Assembly (NCBI RefSeq): GCF_000805335.1 | Contig: NZ_KN708638.1 | Span: forward strand, 579,581-643,580 | Reading direction: 5' to 3' | DNA from: Streptomyces sp. CT34 | GTDB lineage: Bacteria; Actinomycetota; Actinomycetes; Streptomycetales; Streptomycetaceae | DNA length: 64,000 nt | Shown: positions 34,098 through 42,813 of the stretch, piece by piece | Layout of the letters: each line of letters begins with the position of its first letter | How positions within the stretch are numbered: position 1 is the stretch's first letter | Made by a program: the position numbers and the translations under genes | The notes under the pieces: generated by a model | Databases searched by the model: none | The model's input: the letters and a program-made list of their open reading frames with translations, nothing else | What the model was told of the DNA's origin: nothing

Positions 34098-34101
34098 CCA
34101 T

Positions 34102-34662
34102 GCTTCCAGATCACCACGTTGCTCCCGGCGAACTGCCCCGGACACTCCCCTCACGAACCGGGCGGCCTCGATGGCTCGTTCAGCATCGAGCTAACCATCT
34201 TGGGGGTGTGTGTTGGGTGTGCCGGCCTGGCGATTTGGCTGGTGGGTAGTCGGCAGAACGGCTGCCGGGCACGCACCCCCTTCGGCGTGGTAGCGCACCG
34301 GCCTTCGACAAGCCCGCTCCGCGGGAGCCAGGAGCTCGGCAACGCCCGTTGAACACCCTGGCTCCGGCGGCCAGCGCTACTGCACTGGCTCAGCGGCTGG
34401 TCTTGACCGATCGGCTGCTGCCCCCTCGTATCCCTGCGGCTCGGAATGCCGCGGGCCGCGCCGGCCGTGCTGTACGGGCGGCCCGCTCCACTACCCGCCG
34501 CTGGGGAATCGGACAGCGCGGTCCGATCCGCTCGTGCGCGAAACCGCGGACGGGTTGCCATGCCCGCCAGAAGGTTTCGACGCTTCCGTGGTGCCCCTCC
34601 GCTCGTTGCTCATGGCGGGGTCGGCCACCGCCGACCGCCATCGAGCTCAGAGGACCAGGACC
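34102..34662. other. Intergenic region with no gene seen
   Basis: About 560 bases between the divergent P450 and DnaB-domain genes. Short hydrophobic frames exist but none has a ribosome-binding site and family similarity together. Confidence 0.4.
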
Positions 34663-35118
34663 ATGACCACACTCACCGCCATGCCCGCCCCGGCGGACAG
34701 GGAAGCCGCGCAGCGCGCCCGGGTCGGCCGGATGCTCGTCGCCCCCGATTCGATCCCGGAGACGGCCGCTGCCCTGCTGCCGGAGGACCTGTCGGGCCCG
34801 CTCGCCGTCGTCTACGTCTCGGTGCTGGCCGTGCACGCGGCCGGGGAGCCGGTCGACGCGATCACCGTCGGCGTGCATCTGCATCGCCGGGGACGGTTCG
34901 CCGAAGTCGGCGGAAGCGCCTACCTCACTGCGCTCGCCCAAGCCGGGACGGGCACAGCCGCGTTGGAGGCGTCGCCCACGTTCGATCGGCCGGCGGACGT
35001 GGTCCCGATGCGTGTGCCCGCCCAGGTCGCCACAGCCTGCCGCCCTTCACCGCCGTCCAAGGAACTGACCGAGGTCTGGGACAAGGTGATCGCCGAGTTC
35101 GTTGCCGCCGTTCAGTGA
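34663..35118 (+). CDS. Stand-alone DnaB N-terminal-domain protein
   Basis: A 151-residue protein whose residues 15-110 match the N-terminal domain of replicative helicase DnaB: a helix pair around RVGRMLVAPDSIPETAAALLPEDL, then HLHRRGRFAEVGGSAYLTALAQ. The RecA-like helicase domain is absent. Streptomyces encodes several such short proteins of unknown role; in DnaB this domain binds primase. The C-terminal 40 residues are Pro-rich followed by a predicted helix. The ATG at 34663 follows AGAGGACCAGGACC. It does not appear to be in an operon. Confidence 0.75.
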   Translation: MTTLTAMPAPADREAAQRARVGRMLVAPDSIPETAAALLPEDLSGPLAVVYVSVLAVHAAGEPVDAITVGVHLHRRGRFAEVGGSAYLTALAQAGTGTAALEASPTFDRPADVVPMRVPAQVATACRPSPPSKELTEVWDKVIAEFVAAVQ

Positions 35119-35341
35119 CGCGTAACTCAGCGCGATGCTCGAACTGTTGCAAATTCATGAAACGGGACACGTCCAGGGCCGAGGGCGTGCCGTCGCGCCG
35201 TTTCATACGACCGCCTAGGAAACGGCGGTCCGGTCGTTGCTCCCCTCCAACGCCGAGCCAAGAGAGGGAAGACGGCCCGGCCTGGCAGTCATGACGTGGG
35301 AACGGTTGGCTTTCGCAGCCGGCCGTTTGCGCGGGTCGCGG

Positions 35342-36484
35342 TCAGCTGTCGGTGGCTGGGTGCGCGGAGTGGACCACGAGGGACCGCAATTCCTCGACGG
35401 CGCGGGTGCGTGCTCCGGCCAGTTCGGGGGCCGTCATCTCGGCTGCGGCGAGGCGGACCGGTCGTGGGCTGTGGCTGAAGTGCCGGTCGATGGCGGCAAT
35501 GATGTGGGGGTGGCTGCCCCATTCGCCGCCGATGACGATCAGCTCGGGGTCGGTGAGGGAGACGGCGGCCGACAGTACACCGCCGATCGCACGGGCCAGG
35601 GCGGTCCGTGTCCGGTGCGCCGGTTCGTCGTCGCCTGCGGTCGCCGACTCCAGGGCCGCGACATCGATGGCTGTGGATGCAGGCCGGCGCAGGCCGAGGG
35701 TGGCGAACACCTCCGTCAGCGGCATCGCGGCGCCGTCCGGGCCGACCGTGTAGAGGTGGGCGATCTCGCCGGCCAGCCCGTGGTGTCCGCGCCGGACCGC
35801 GCCGTCCTGGACCACGGCACAGCCCAGCCCCTCGCCCAGGTGGACGTAGACGAAGTCATCGATGTCTGCGGCGCGGCCGCTGTGGCCTTCGGCGCGTGCC
35901 GCCCAGTTGATGTCGTTGTCCACCAGGACGGGTCCTGCGACGAGCGGGGACAGTACCGCCACCGGGTCCAGGTCGCCGACCAGGAAGGGTGCGTCCGGTA
36001 GTTGGACGAGCCGGCCGGTGGCGCGGTCGACGGGGTCGGCGGCGCTGATCACCGCCGTGCGCAGTCCGCCGGCACACGATGACCGGAGTCGGGTGGTGAC
36101 CGCGGCCAGTGCCTCGGCGGCCCGGTCCGCTCCCGGGGTCCGCCCCAGCTCGGCGTGGGCCTGCCCGGTGACCTGCCCGTGAGCGTCGACCACTTCGGCC
36201 GTCACGCCGCGCGGAGTGATGCCGGCGACCAGCGCGGCACCGAACGTCGGCGCGAGGGAGTAGTACAGGCCGGCTCGCCCGCGCCCCGTGGTGCGTTCAC
36301 CGGTGTCGATGACCAGTCCCGCCTCGCTCAGGCGCTGGACGCTGTCCGAGACGGTCGGCTTCGAGAGGCCGGCGCAGGCCGAGATCTCGGCGCGGGTCAG
36401 ACGGGGATGGTCCATGAGCGCGCTCAGCACGTGCTCGTCGGTCAGGGCACGCAGCATTTCGAGGGAGGGCTTGGAAGGGGCCAT
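35342..36484 (-). CDS. ROK-family transcriptional repressor
   Basis: A 380-residue ROK (repressor, ORF, kinase) regulator: winged helix-turn-helix at residues 10-75 (LTRAEISACAGLSKPTVSDSVQRLSEAGL), then an actin-like sugar-kinase fold with DNDINWAARAE and HLGEGLGCAVVQDGAVRRGHHGLAGEIAH. The four-cysteine/histidine zinc cluster of many ROK proteins is not evident. Such proteins usually respond to a sugar or sugar phosphate. It is divergent from the DUF1479 gene; two copies of an inverted-repeat site in the 88-base gap make autoregulation and control of the neighbour likely. Confidence 0.9.
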   Translation of the reverse strand: MAPSKPSLEMLRALTDEHVLSALMDHPRLTRAEISACAGLSKPTVSDSVQRLSEAGLVIDTGERTTGRGRAGLYYSLAPTFGAALVAGITPRGVTAEVVDAHGQVTGQAHAELGRTPGADRAAEALAAVTTRLRSSCAGGLRTAVISAADPVDRATGRLVQLPDAPFLVGDLDPVAVLSPLVAGPVLVDNDINWAARAEGHSGRAADIDDFVYVHLGEGLGCAVVQDGAVRRGHHGLAGEIAHLYTVGPDGAAMPLTEVFATLGLRRPASTAIDVAALESATAGDDEPAHRTRTALARAIGGVLSAAVSLTDPELIVIGGEWGSHPHIIAAIDRHFSHSPRPVRLAAAEMTAPELAGARTRAVEELRSLVVHSAHPATDS

Positions 36485-36490
36485 GCACTC

Positions 36491-36562
36491 ATTCTAGTAA
36501 GGAGTCTTGCCTAAATATGAGGGTCGCGTTACCGTGGATTTAGTAAGGAGCTCTCACTAAAG
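36491..36562. promoter_or_regulatory. Paired candidate ROK operators
   Basis: TAGTAAGGAG occurs at 36495-36504 and 36541-36550. The second copy sits in a near-perfect inverted repeat with arms TTTAGT and ACTAAA around a GAGCTC core (36539-36561). The first copy is a weaker version (CTAGT ... CCTAAA). One site is next to the ROK start and the other overlaps the region just before the DUF1479 ribosome-binding site AAAGGAG. Confidence 0.7.
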
Positions 36563-36572
36563 GAGTCGAGCG

Positions 36573-37868
36573 ATGAGGCTCGCCGCTGACCAGCAGCTTT
36601 CCCCCACCGTGCCGCACTGGGAGCAGACCCCGGAGGACCTTCGGGCCGCCATCCGCGAGATCAAGCCCGCGCTGCGAGCCCGTATCGAATCGTCGGGGCG
36701 CACCGTGCGGGAGGTCTTCACGGCCGTCGAGGAACGGATCAAGGCCCGGATCGCGGAAATCGCGGCAGATCAGGAACGCGGCGAGGAGGTGTGGCCGGTC
36801 CTCGACTACGACGCGATACGGGGCGGCACCGTCACCCCCGCCCAGTTGGCCAAACTCAAGCGCCGCGGCTGCCTGGTGGTCCGTGGGCACTTCCCCCGCG
36901 AGCAGGCCCTGGCCTGGGACGCCGGCATCGTCGACTACGTCGAGCGCAACGCGTTCTTCGAGAACTACGCGGGCCCCGGCGACGACTTCTTCGGCAGCGT
37001 CGGCTCCAAGCCCGAGATCTATCCCGTCTACTGGTCGCAGGCCCAGATGCAGGCCCGCCAGTCGGAGCGCATGGCCACCGTGCAGTCGTTCCTCAATTCC
37101 TTCTGGAAGCACACCGCGGCGGACGGCACCGAGTGGTTCGACCCGGACCGCGGCGCCGTCTACCCGGACCGCATCCGGCGCCGCCCGCCGGGCAGCAACT
37201 CCGCGGGCCTGGGCACCCACTGCGACCCCGGCACCCTCGACCTGTGGATGACCGAGGAATACCAGAAGGCGTTCCGCCACCTCTTCGACGGCACCGCCGA
37301 GCAGTACGACCCGTGGGACGCGGCCCACCGCACCACCGGCCCCCAGTACCCCGGCTCGACGATGTGCTCCGCCTTCCGCACCTTCCAGGGGTGGACAGCG
37401 CTGTCCGACATGGACAACGACCAAGGCGTCCTGCACACCGTCCCCATCCCCGAGATCATGGCCTATCTGCTGCTCCGCCCCCTCCTGCCGGACGTCCCCG
37501 AGGACTCGATGTGCGGTGTCACGGTCAACCAGGTCTTCCCGGTGACCAAGCGCTGGCACCCGCTCCTGTACCGCGCGCTGGTCCCCGTCCCCGACGTCAA
37601 GGCGGGCGACTCGGTCTGGTGGCACTGCGACATGATCCACAGCGTGGCCCCGGTGCAGGACCAGAAGGGCTGGGGCAACGTCATGTACATCCCCGCCGCC
37701 CCCTGGTGCCCGCGCAACGAGCGCTACGCCGTCGAGGTCCGCGAGGCGTTCGTCACCGGCTCCAGCCCCGGCGACTTCCCCGCCGAACACCACGAACGCA
37801 ACTGGACCGGCCGCTTCACTCCCGACGACCTCAACGAGACCGGCCGCCGCGGCATAGGGCTCGATTGA
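36573..37868 (+). CDS. DUF1479 (YbiU-type) protein, putative 2-oxoglutarate/Fe(II) oxygenase fold
   Basis: A 431-residue DUF1479 protein similar in layout to E. coli YbiU. A histidine-aspartate pair in GLGTHCDPGTLDLWMTEEY (near residue 215) and a downstream His in WWHCDMIHSVAPVQ (near 350) look like the 2-His-1-carboxylate iron triad of Fe(II)/2-oxoglutarate oxygenases, and the family has been placed in that superfamily; substrate unknown. AAAGGAG lies 8-9 bases before the ATG. It is divergent from the ROK repressor and flanked by its candidate operators, suggesting induction by a sugar-like ligand. Confidence 0.85.
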   Translation: MRLAADQQLSPTVPHWEQTPEDLRAAIREIKPALRARIESSGRTVREVFTAVEERIKARIAEIAADQERGEEVWPVLDYDAIRGGTVTPAQLAKLKRRGCLVVRGHFPREQALAWDAGIVDYVERNAFFENYAGPGDDFFGSVGSKPEIYPVYWSQAQMQARQSERMATVQSFLNSFWKHTAADGTEWFDPDRGAVYPDRIRRRPPGSNSAGLGTHCDPGTLDLWMTEEYQKAFRHLFDGTAEQYDPWDAAHRTTGPQYPGSTMCSAFRTFQGWTALSDMDNDQGVLHTVPIPEIMAYLLLRPLLPDVPEDSMCGVTVNQVFPVTKRWHPLLYRALVPVPDVKAGDSVWWHCDMIHSVAPVQDQKGWGNVMYIPAAPWCPRNERYAVEVREAFVTGSSPGDFPAEHHERNWTGRFTPDDLNETGRRGIGLD

Positions 37869-37911
37869 GGCGCCCCCTTCGCGGGCACCCGCCTGTGCCG
37901 GACGACGACAC

Positions 37912-37941
37912 ATCCCACGGCTTCAAAGAAGCCGTGGGGAT
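37912..37941. terminator. Strong hairpin after the DUF1479 gene
   Basis: ATCCCACGGCTTC and GAAGCCGTGGGGAT pair over 13 bases with one bulge around AAA, 43 bases after the stop codon. It probably terminates the DUF1479 transcript. Similar hairpins also mark ends of IS200/IS605 elements, but no transposase remains nearby. Confidence 0.6.
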
Positions 37942-38290
37942 GTGGTTTGTCTCCGCTGGGGAGTTGGACCAATACCCCACAGATCACGCCGCTCACCGCC
38001 GCCGAATTGGCGTGGCCACCACGTAGTCGCAGCTGGGAGGCGCTGCCACCCTGGCGCGCCCCGGGCGCTCCAGGGGTTCACCCCCGCGACTTCGTCGCCC
38101 AGTCATGGCAACCGGCGACGGGACCCGTCGTTCATCGCCGTCTCATGCGTCTCATCGCCATCCCGCGCTTATCGCAATCCATGATGGCAGTCACCATGGT
38201 AAGCGGGGTTCCCGATCAACCTCGGACCCGGCACCCTGGAGAGGGACCCGTCCGGGCCACGACGTGAGCCACCGACTGCGAAGAGAGATC
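37942..38290. other. Intergenic region before the symporter gene
   Basis: About 350 bases without a convincing gene; probable promoter region of the symporter gene. Confidence 0.35.
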
Positions 38291-39469
38291 ATGCGCCGCT
38301 CTGTGTTCCGCCTCCCCTCCTGGCTCCCCGTGGACGGCTTCCTCGTCGCGTTGGTGGGCACGGTCGGCCTGGCCGCGCTGCTACCGGCCGCCGGGTCCGC
38401 CGCCACCGTCGCGGATGGTGCCTCCACCGGGGCCGTCGCCCTGCTCTTCTTCCTCTACGGCGCCCGGCTCTCCACCAAGGAGGCGATGGACGGACTCCGC
38501 CACTGGCGCCTCCATCTGACCACCCTGGCCTGCACCTTCGTCGTCTTCCCACTCCTCGGCCTGGCCGCCCGCGCCCTGGTACCGCAGATCCTGACGCCCG
38601 CCCTGTACACCGGTCTGCTGTTCCTGTGCCTGGTGCCGTCCACGGTCCAGTCCTCCATCGCCTTCACCTCCATAGCGCGCGGCAATGTGGCGGCGGCGAT
38701 CTGCGCGGGCTCGTTCTCCAGCCTCGTGGGCATCGTCCTGACACCGCTGCTGGCCGGGCTGGTGCTGCACGGTGCCGGCGCCGGGTTCTCGGCGCACTCC
38801 CTGGTCTCGGTCGCCGTCCAGCTGCTTCTCCCGTTCGTGGCCGGGCAGTTGCTGCGACGCTGGATCGCGGGGTTCCTCGCCCGGCACCGGAAGGTCCTCG
38901 GCCGGGTGGACCGTGGCTCGATACTGCTGGTCGTCTATGCCGCGTTCAGCGCCGGGATGGTCCAGGGCATCTGGCACCAGGTCTCCCCGCTGCGACTGCT
39001 GTGCCTGGTGGGCGTGGAGGCGGTGCTGCTGGCGGCCATGCTGACGGTCACCTCGTACGGCTCGCGGCTGCTCGGCTTCGAGCGGGGGGACCGGATCGCG
39101 ATCACCTTCGCCGGTTCGAAGAAGAGTCTGGCCGCCGGGCTTCCCATGGCCGGCGTCCTCTTCGGCCCGCAGGCCGGCCTGGCAGTACTGCCGCTGATGC
39201 TCTTCCACCAGATGCAGCTGATGGTGTGCGCGGTACTCGCGAAACGGTACGCAGCACAGGCGAGCACCGACGAGCAGGCGAACGCTGACGAGCACGCGAA
39301 CGCCGAGGAGCACGCGAAGGGAACGCAGGATGTGCCGGTCAACAGGGCGGCGCACAGGACGCAGAACGAGGCCGGAAACGCAACGGCGAACGGCACCGGA
39401 TACGAGGCAGGGAACGGCACGGCCGTCGAAACGGCGCACGGAGCGGGCGCTGCCCGCCAGTTGCGGTAG
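38291..39469 (+). CDS. Bile-acid:sodium symporter family protein (SLC10A7/PanS-like)
   Basis: A 392-residue membrane protein of the BASS superfamily with about 10 helices in residues 1-325. Segments such as FFLYGARLSTKEAMDGLRHWRLHL, LVPSTVQSSIAFTSIARGN and FAGSKKSLAAGLPMAGVLF fit the SLC10A7-like branch. The C-terminal 65 residues are hydrophilic and repetitive (DEQANADEHANAEEHAKG, then several NGT/GN units), unlike relatives. The substrate is unknown; organic anions or a pathway intermediate are likely. ATG 38291 is chosen because the first helix follows directly; the ribosome-binding site is weak (AAGAGAGAT). Confidence 0.82.
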   Translation: MRRSVFRLPSWLPVDGFLVALVGTVGLAALLPAAGSAATVADGASTGAVALLFFLYGARLSTKEAMDGLRHWRLHLTTLACTFVVFPLLGLAARALVPQILTPALYTGLLFLCLVPSTVQSSIAFTSIARGNVAAAICAGSFSSLVGIVLTPLLAGLVLHGAGAGFSAHSLVSVAVQLLLPFVAGQLLRRWIAGFLARHRKVLGRVDRGSILLVVYAAFSAGMVQGIWHQVSPLRLLCLVGVEAVLLAAMLTVTSYGSRLLGFERGDRIAITFAGSKKSLAAGLPMAGVLFGPQAGLAVLPLMLFHQMQLMVCAVLAKRYAAQASTDEQANADEHANAEEHAKGTQDVPVNRAAHRTQNEAGNATANGTGYEAGNGTAVETAHGAGAARQLR

Positions 39470-39509
39470 GCCGGGTCAGCCCGCTCAGCCCGGTCAGCCA
39501 CCGCCCTAG

Positions 39510-39650
39510 CCGCACGGCTCTCTCTTGCGAACCGGGTCCGCGCCCTCCCGTCGCAGCGCGGTGGTCAGCTTGCCGAACTGACGCGCACCCAGCCCGGTGA
39601 ACAGGTCTACCAGGACGGCCGCGATGCCGTGATCACACCAGACACGACGA
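39510..39650 (-). pseudogene. Transposase N-terminal fragment (IS5-like)
   Basis: The minus strand reads DHGIAAVLVDLFTGLGARQF then GKLTTALRREGADPVRKREP, which resembles the start of IS5-family transposases of streptomycetes that begin GLSxRQFGxLVxALRREGADxVRxGRPW. The frame stops right after, so only about 45 codons remain. No inverted repeats were recognised. Confidence 0.5.
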
Positions 39651-40259
39651 ATTCATCTCACCCGCGATCGGCATTTACCGGACAGCCTTTAAGTATTTAG
39701 CTCCGCAACTTCGGCCAGCTGGCCCCGGCGAGACTGTCCAGCAACTCGTCAGCGAGAACGCCAGCATCAAAACCACCGCGTTCAGCAGCTGAACGCGAAC
39801 ACCACTCACTCCAGGAACCACTCGGAGACGCACCGTCCAGCCTTCGCTTCGCCGAGAAACGCATCGCCGACCCGAAAACCCAGCTCCTCGAACAACATGA
39901 ATCGTGGGCCTTTCCTCGCGCCTCTACGTCGCGATCACGTACGCGACACATCAGCCCAGGCCAGAAGCCTCACAACCGTTTCGACAATCAACAAAGTCGA
40001 CGGCTATCGTGAATCGCAGCTTCGGCACCAGGGCACCGACAGAGCTCAATGTCCGGTCCGACCAACCAGGGTCAGGCCAGGCCATCCACACGCAATTCTC
40101 TCCAGTTTTCCCAGAATTAACATAGAATTCATGAATATCGAATCCACGGCACATCAGCCGCCTCAAGTCGGCCCAAAAGTCGACCCGCGTAATACTCATG
40201 GATGACGATTCCCAACGTGTGCGTGTGCCATGGTGGGGATTCCTCAACAAGGAGGTTTC
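39651..40259. other. Low-coding, AT-richer stretch with decayed sequence
   Basis: About 600 bases. The plus strand has coiled-coil-like fragments (VQQLVSENASIKTTAF and FAEKRIADPKTQLLEQHE, in different frames) reminiscent of accessory proteins of integrating elements, but no intact gene. The last 100 bases should contain the promoter of the 40260 gene. Confidence 0.35.
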
Positions 40260-41132
40260 ATGGAGCACGGGCGTCAACTTCGCGAGGAAATCACCCAGAA
40301 CGGCACTACGCCGTTGATCGGCGTCTTCGACATGTTCTCCGCCTCGGTGGCGGCCCAGCACTACGACGGCATGTTCGTCTCCGGCTTCGGCTTCGCCGCC
40401 TCCCACTACGGCCTGCCGGATATCGGATTCATCGCCTGGCCCGACATCGTCGCCTTCGTGCAGCGGCTCCGGCTGGCCTTCCCGGAGCAGCACCTGCTCG
40501 TCGACATCGACGACGGTTACGTCGACCCTGAGACGGCCTGCCATGTCGTCCAGCAGCTGGAGGCGATCGGTGCATCGGGGGTCATCCTCGAAGACCAGCA
40601 AAGACCCCGACGCTGCGGCCATGTTGACGGCAAACAGGTGCTGCCGCTGGACACCTATCTGGAAAAGCTCGACATGGTCCTCGCCGCCCGCCGCGACCTG
40701 GTCGTCGTCGCGCGGACCGACGCCACGGAGGAGGCCGAGATCCTGCGCCGCGCCAAGGCACTGGCGGCCTCGGACGCTGATGTCATCCTCGTCGACGGGG
40801 TCCGCAGCGTGGACTGGATACGCAAGGTCCGTCAAGTCATCGGGGACAAACCACTGCTGTTCAACCAGATAGCAGGAGGCAAGTCGCCGCGACTGTCGCT
40901 GCCGGAGCTGAGCGAACTCGGTGTGAACGTGGCGATCTACAGCACTCCGTGCCTTTTCGCCGCCCAGAGCGCGATCGACCGGGCGCTGGAAGAACTGAAG
41001 AAGGCAGACGGCCGACTTCCGGAGTTCACCGCGGAGAGCGTGGGGGTGGCCGAGTCCCTGGCCCTACTGGAGAAGAACATCAGCAGGCACCACAAACCGG
41101 CAGGTACCGCTACCCAGTTGGCCGTCGGCTGA
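40260..41132 (+). CDS. Isocitrate lyase / PEP mutase superfamily enzyme (methylisocitrate-lyase-like)
   Basis: A 290-residue barrel enzyme of the isocitrate lyase/phosphoenolpyruvate mutase superfamily. Metal-binding LLVDIDDGYVDPETA and the loop EDQQRPRRCGHVDGKQ are visible. The RCGH segment with its catalytic cysteine is the lyase hallmark (KRCGH in PrpB, KKCGH in isocitrate lyase); true PEP mutases have NS at this loop. A C-C bond lyase acting on a 2-methylisocitrate-like or related acid is therefore more likely than a phosphonate enzyme. AAGGAGG at 6 bases gives a strong ATG start at 40260. It stands alone with its own terminator. Confidence 0.85.
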   Translation: MEHGRQLREEITQNGTTPLIGVFDMFSASVAAQHYDGMFVSGFGFAASHYGLPDIGFIAWPDIVAFVQRLRLAFPEQHLLVDIDDGYVDPETACHVVQQLEAIGASGVILEDQQRPRRCGHVDGKQVLPLDTYLEKLDMVLAARRDLVVVARTDATEEAEILRRAKALAASDADVILVDGVRSVDWIRKVRQVIGDKPLLFNQIAGGKSPRLSLPELSELGVNVAIYSTPCLFAAQSAIDRALEELKKADGRLPEFTAESVGVAESLALLEKNISRHHKPAGTATQLAVG

Positions 41133-41148
41133 CGGCAAAGGCATCGGC

Positions 41149-41180
41149 GAAGGGGCTCCGGGCGTTCCCGGGGCCCCTTC
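41149..41180 (+). terminator. Terminator hairpin after the lyase-like gene
   Basis: GAAGGGGC-TCCGGG and CCCGGGGCCCCTTC form a 14-base stem around CGTT, 16 bases after the stop codon. Confidence 0.8.
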
Positions 41181-42145
41181 GTGACCACGACGACGAGGGC
41201 GCCGTCGACAACACCTGGCCAAGAACCACGTCATCGGAAGACCTCGCGGGGACCACCACCCAACAGTGTGAGGAACTGGAGGCCGTGACCGGCGGGTTCG
41301 CAGCCCCACCCCTGACGACATCAAGGCCATCGCAGGGTGGTTTCGGACTGCGGCCACCCGGCTCGTCGAAGACGCGGTACCTCGCGCCCCTCCCCCACCC
41401 CATCGACGAAGCACAGTGCATGGTCAACCTGAGCACCGAGCCCTCCGACGGCTGCCCGGGCAGGCCGAGCGAGGCCGGCACTGTCGTCCTGGCTTGCTCC
41501 CACTACCTGATCTGACGTCAACTTGGCTGCGGATCGGGCCACTTGGAGGAGTTCTTGGGCCACTTGGAGAAGTTCTTCACGAACGCCTGCTACCGCCGCG
41601 GCATCCGGTGCTCGTGCTCCAACGCGCAGAACGCGTATGCCTTCCAGTCAACCGTGCCCGGTTCAAGGTGCGGCACAGAGAGCATCGGCCGGGCAGCGAA
41701 CGCAGCGCCTTGAGACCGCCTTCCCGTGCACGCCGTAGCGCGACAGCTCCGCAGGCCGCCGCGGAGTCGCAGACTGCGGGCAGCGATGCCGGTGCCGGCG
41801 TGGTTGGAGGGGCAGGGGGGCGGGGGCAACCGGAAGGTGGATTCCCGGCTGGGATGGCGCGTCGCGAGCGGGTCGGGCCCGCGAAACCATTTTCTCGTGG
41901 CCGTGCTGATATCGACTGTGCTGATGTGCCGACCTTCTCGTGGGCTTCCCTACAGGGGTGATTCAGCGAGCCGGGAAACCTGGAGCGACGTTGCACGCGA
42001 TTGTCACGTGCGCGTCCGAGCTTGATCTCCAGCGCACGCGGCAGAGCGCCCTGCTCCAGGGCAGCATGCGCCGAGGAGCAGTTCTGCGGCCGGCGCGAAC
42101 GGTTGGCCCGGTAGATATCATGAGGGTGATGACTATCGGGTCTCG
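41181..42145. other. About 1 kb without an intact gene
   Basis: No frame on either strand combines a ribosome-binding site, codon bias and a recognisable domain. It contains a 21-base tandem duplication (41536-41577) and leads into a decayed sensor-kinase gene, so it is probably degraded former coding DNA. Confidence 0.45.
41536..41577. repeat. 21-base tandem duplication
   Basis: GGGCCACTTGGAGGAGTTCTT is repeated head to tail with one difference (G to A) in the second copy. In the plus-strand frame it encodes GHLEEFL-GHLEKFF. Confidence 0.8.
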
Positions 42146-42718
42146 GTGATGATGTTCCAGACAGGTGCCGTAACCCTCCGTAGAGACGCCGCCGAGCCGA
42201 TCAAACAGCGGCGCCGAATCGTGCTGTCCGCGGGCGAGAGTGCCATGAACGCACCGCGCGACATCATGACGGAATGGGAGAGCGCCATAGACGGCGCCGA
42301 GGACGTACCTGAGAGCACGGGGCCGATGCTTTCCGATCCAGCATCGCCGATAGCGATGTGCCGCCGTGCGGGCGTCAAGATCGGGGGGCATGTCCGACTC
42401 GCGCCGCCCCGCCCGGACCGGTCCGCACAGCGGCTCGCCTCCAAGGTGGTCAAAGAAGGCGTATTCAACGCGATGCGTCACACTCCCGATGCGACTGGGG
42501 CGAGCAAGATCACCCAATCCGACGGCGACGTGAATGTCACTGTGCGCGACGACCGCCGACCGAAGCGGGCATCACTCTGTCGGGCATCGGTCACGGACCG
42601 GGATGGCTGCGGCGGGAAAGTGAGAGAGGCGGTAGGGGACATCTATGCCGGTGCGGATACCGACGGTAGCCTCACGCTCACAGCCACTTTCCTGGACGGA
42701 AACCGCGAGGACAAATGA
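42146..42718 (+). pseudogene. Remnant of a NarL-partner sensor histidine kinase
   Basis: The frame keeps pieces of the HATPase region of a two-component sensor kinase: RLASKVVKEGVFNAMRHTPD resembles the N-box (xVVQEALTNALRHAxxA), GDVNVTVRDD resembles the strand before the G1 box, and the end DGSLTLTATFLDG resembles the usual C terminus. The G1/G2 glycine loops, dimerisation histidine and sensor domain are missing or unrecognisable. It lies 95 bases before an intact response regulator in the same orientation, the normal kinase-regulator arrangement. Probably non-functional as a kinase. Confidence 0.6.
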
Positions 42719-42813
42719 GGCGGAGATCCGCGGTGTGAGCATCTGTGATGACGACGAACGAGGACGGGACGGCATTTCTTCAATGACAGGCGCAGCGAGC
42801 ACAAGAGGGACAG

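Noticed and set aside
37905..37945. IS200/IS605-type end hairpin
   Set aside because: The stem-loop resembles IS605 ends, but no tnpA/tnpB remnant or second end is visible; a terminator for the DUF1479 gene is simpler.
40260..41132. Phosphonate biosynthesis (PEP mutase) gene
   Set aside because: The active-site loop carries RCGH rather than the NS-containing mutase loop, and no phosphonopyruvate decarboxylase is nearby.
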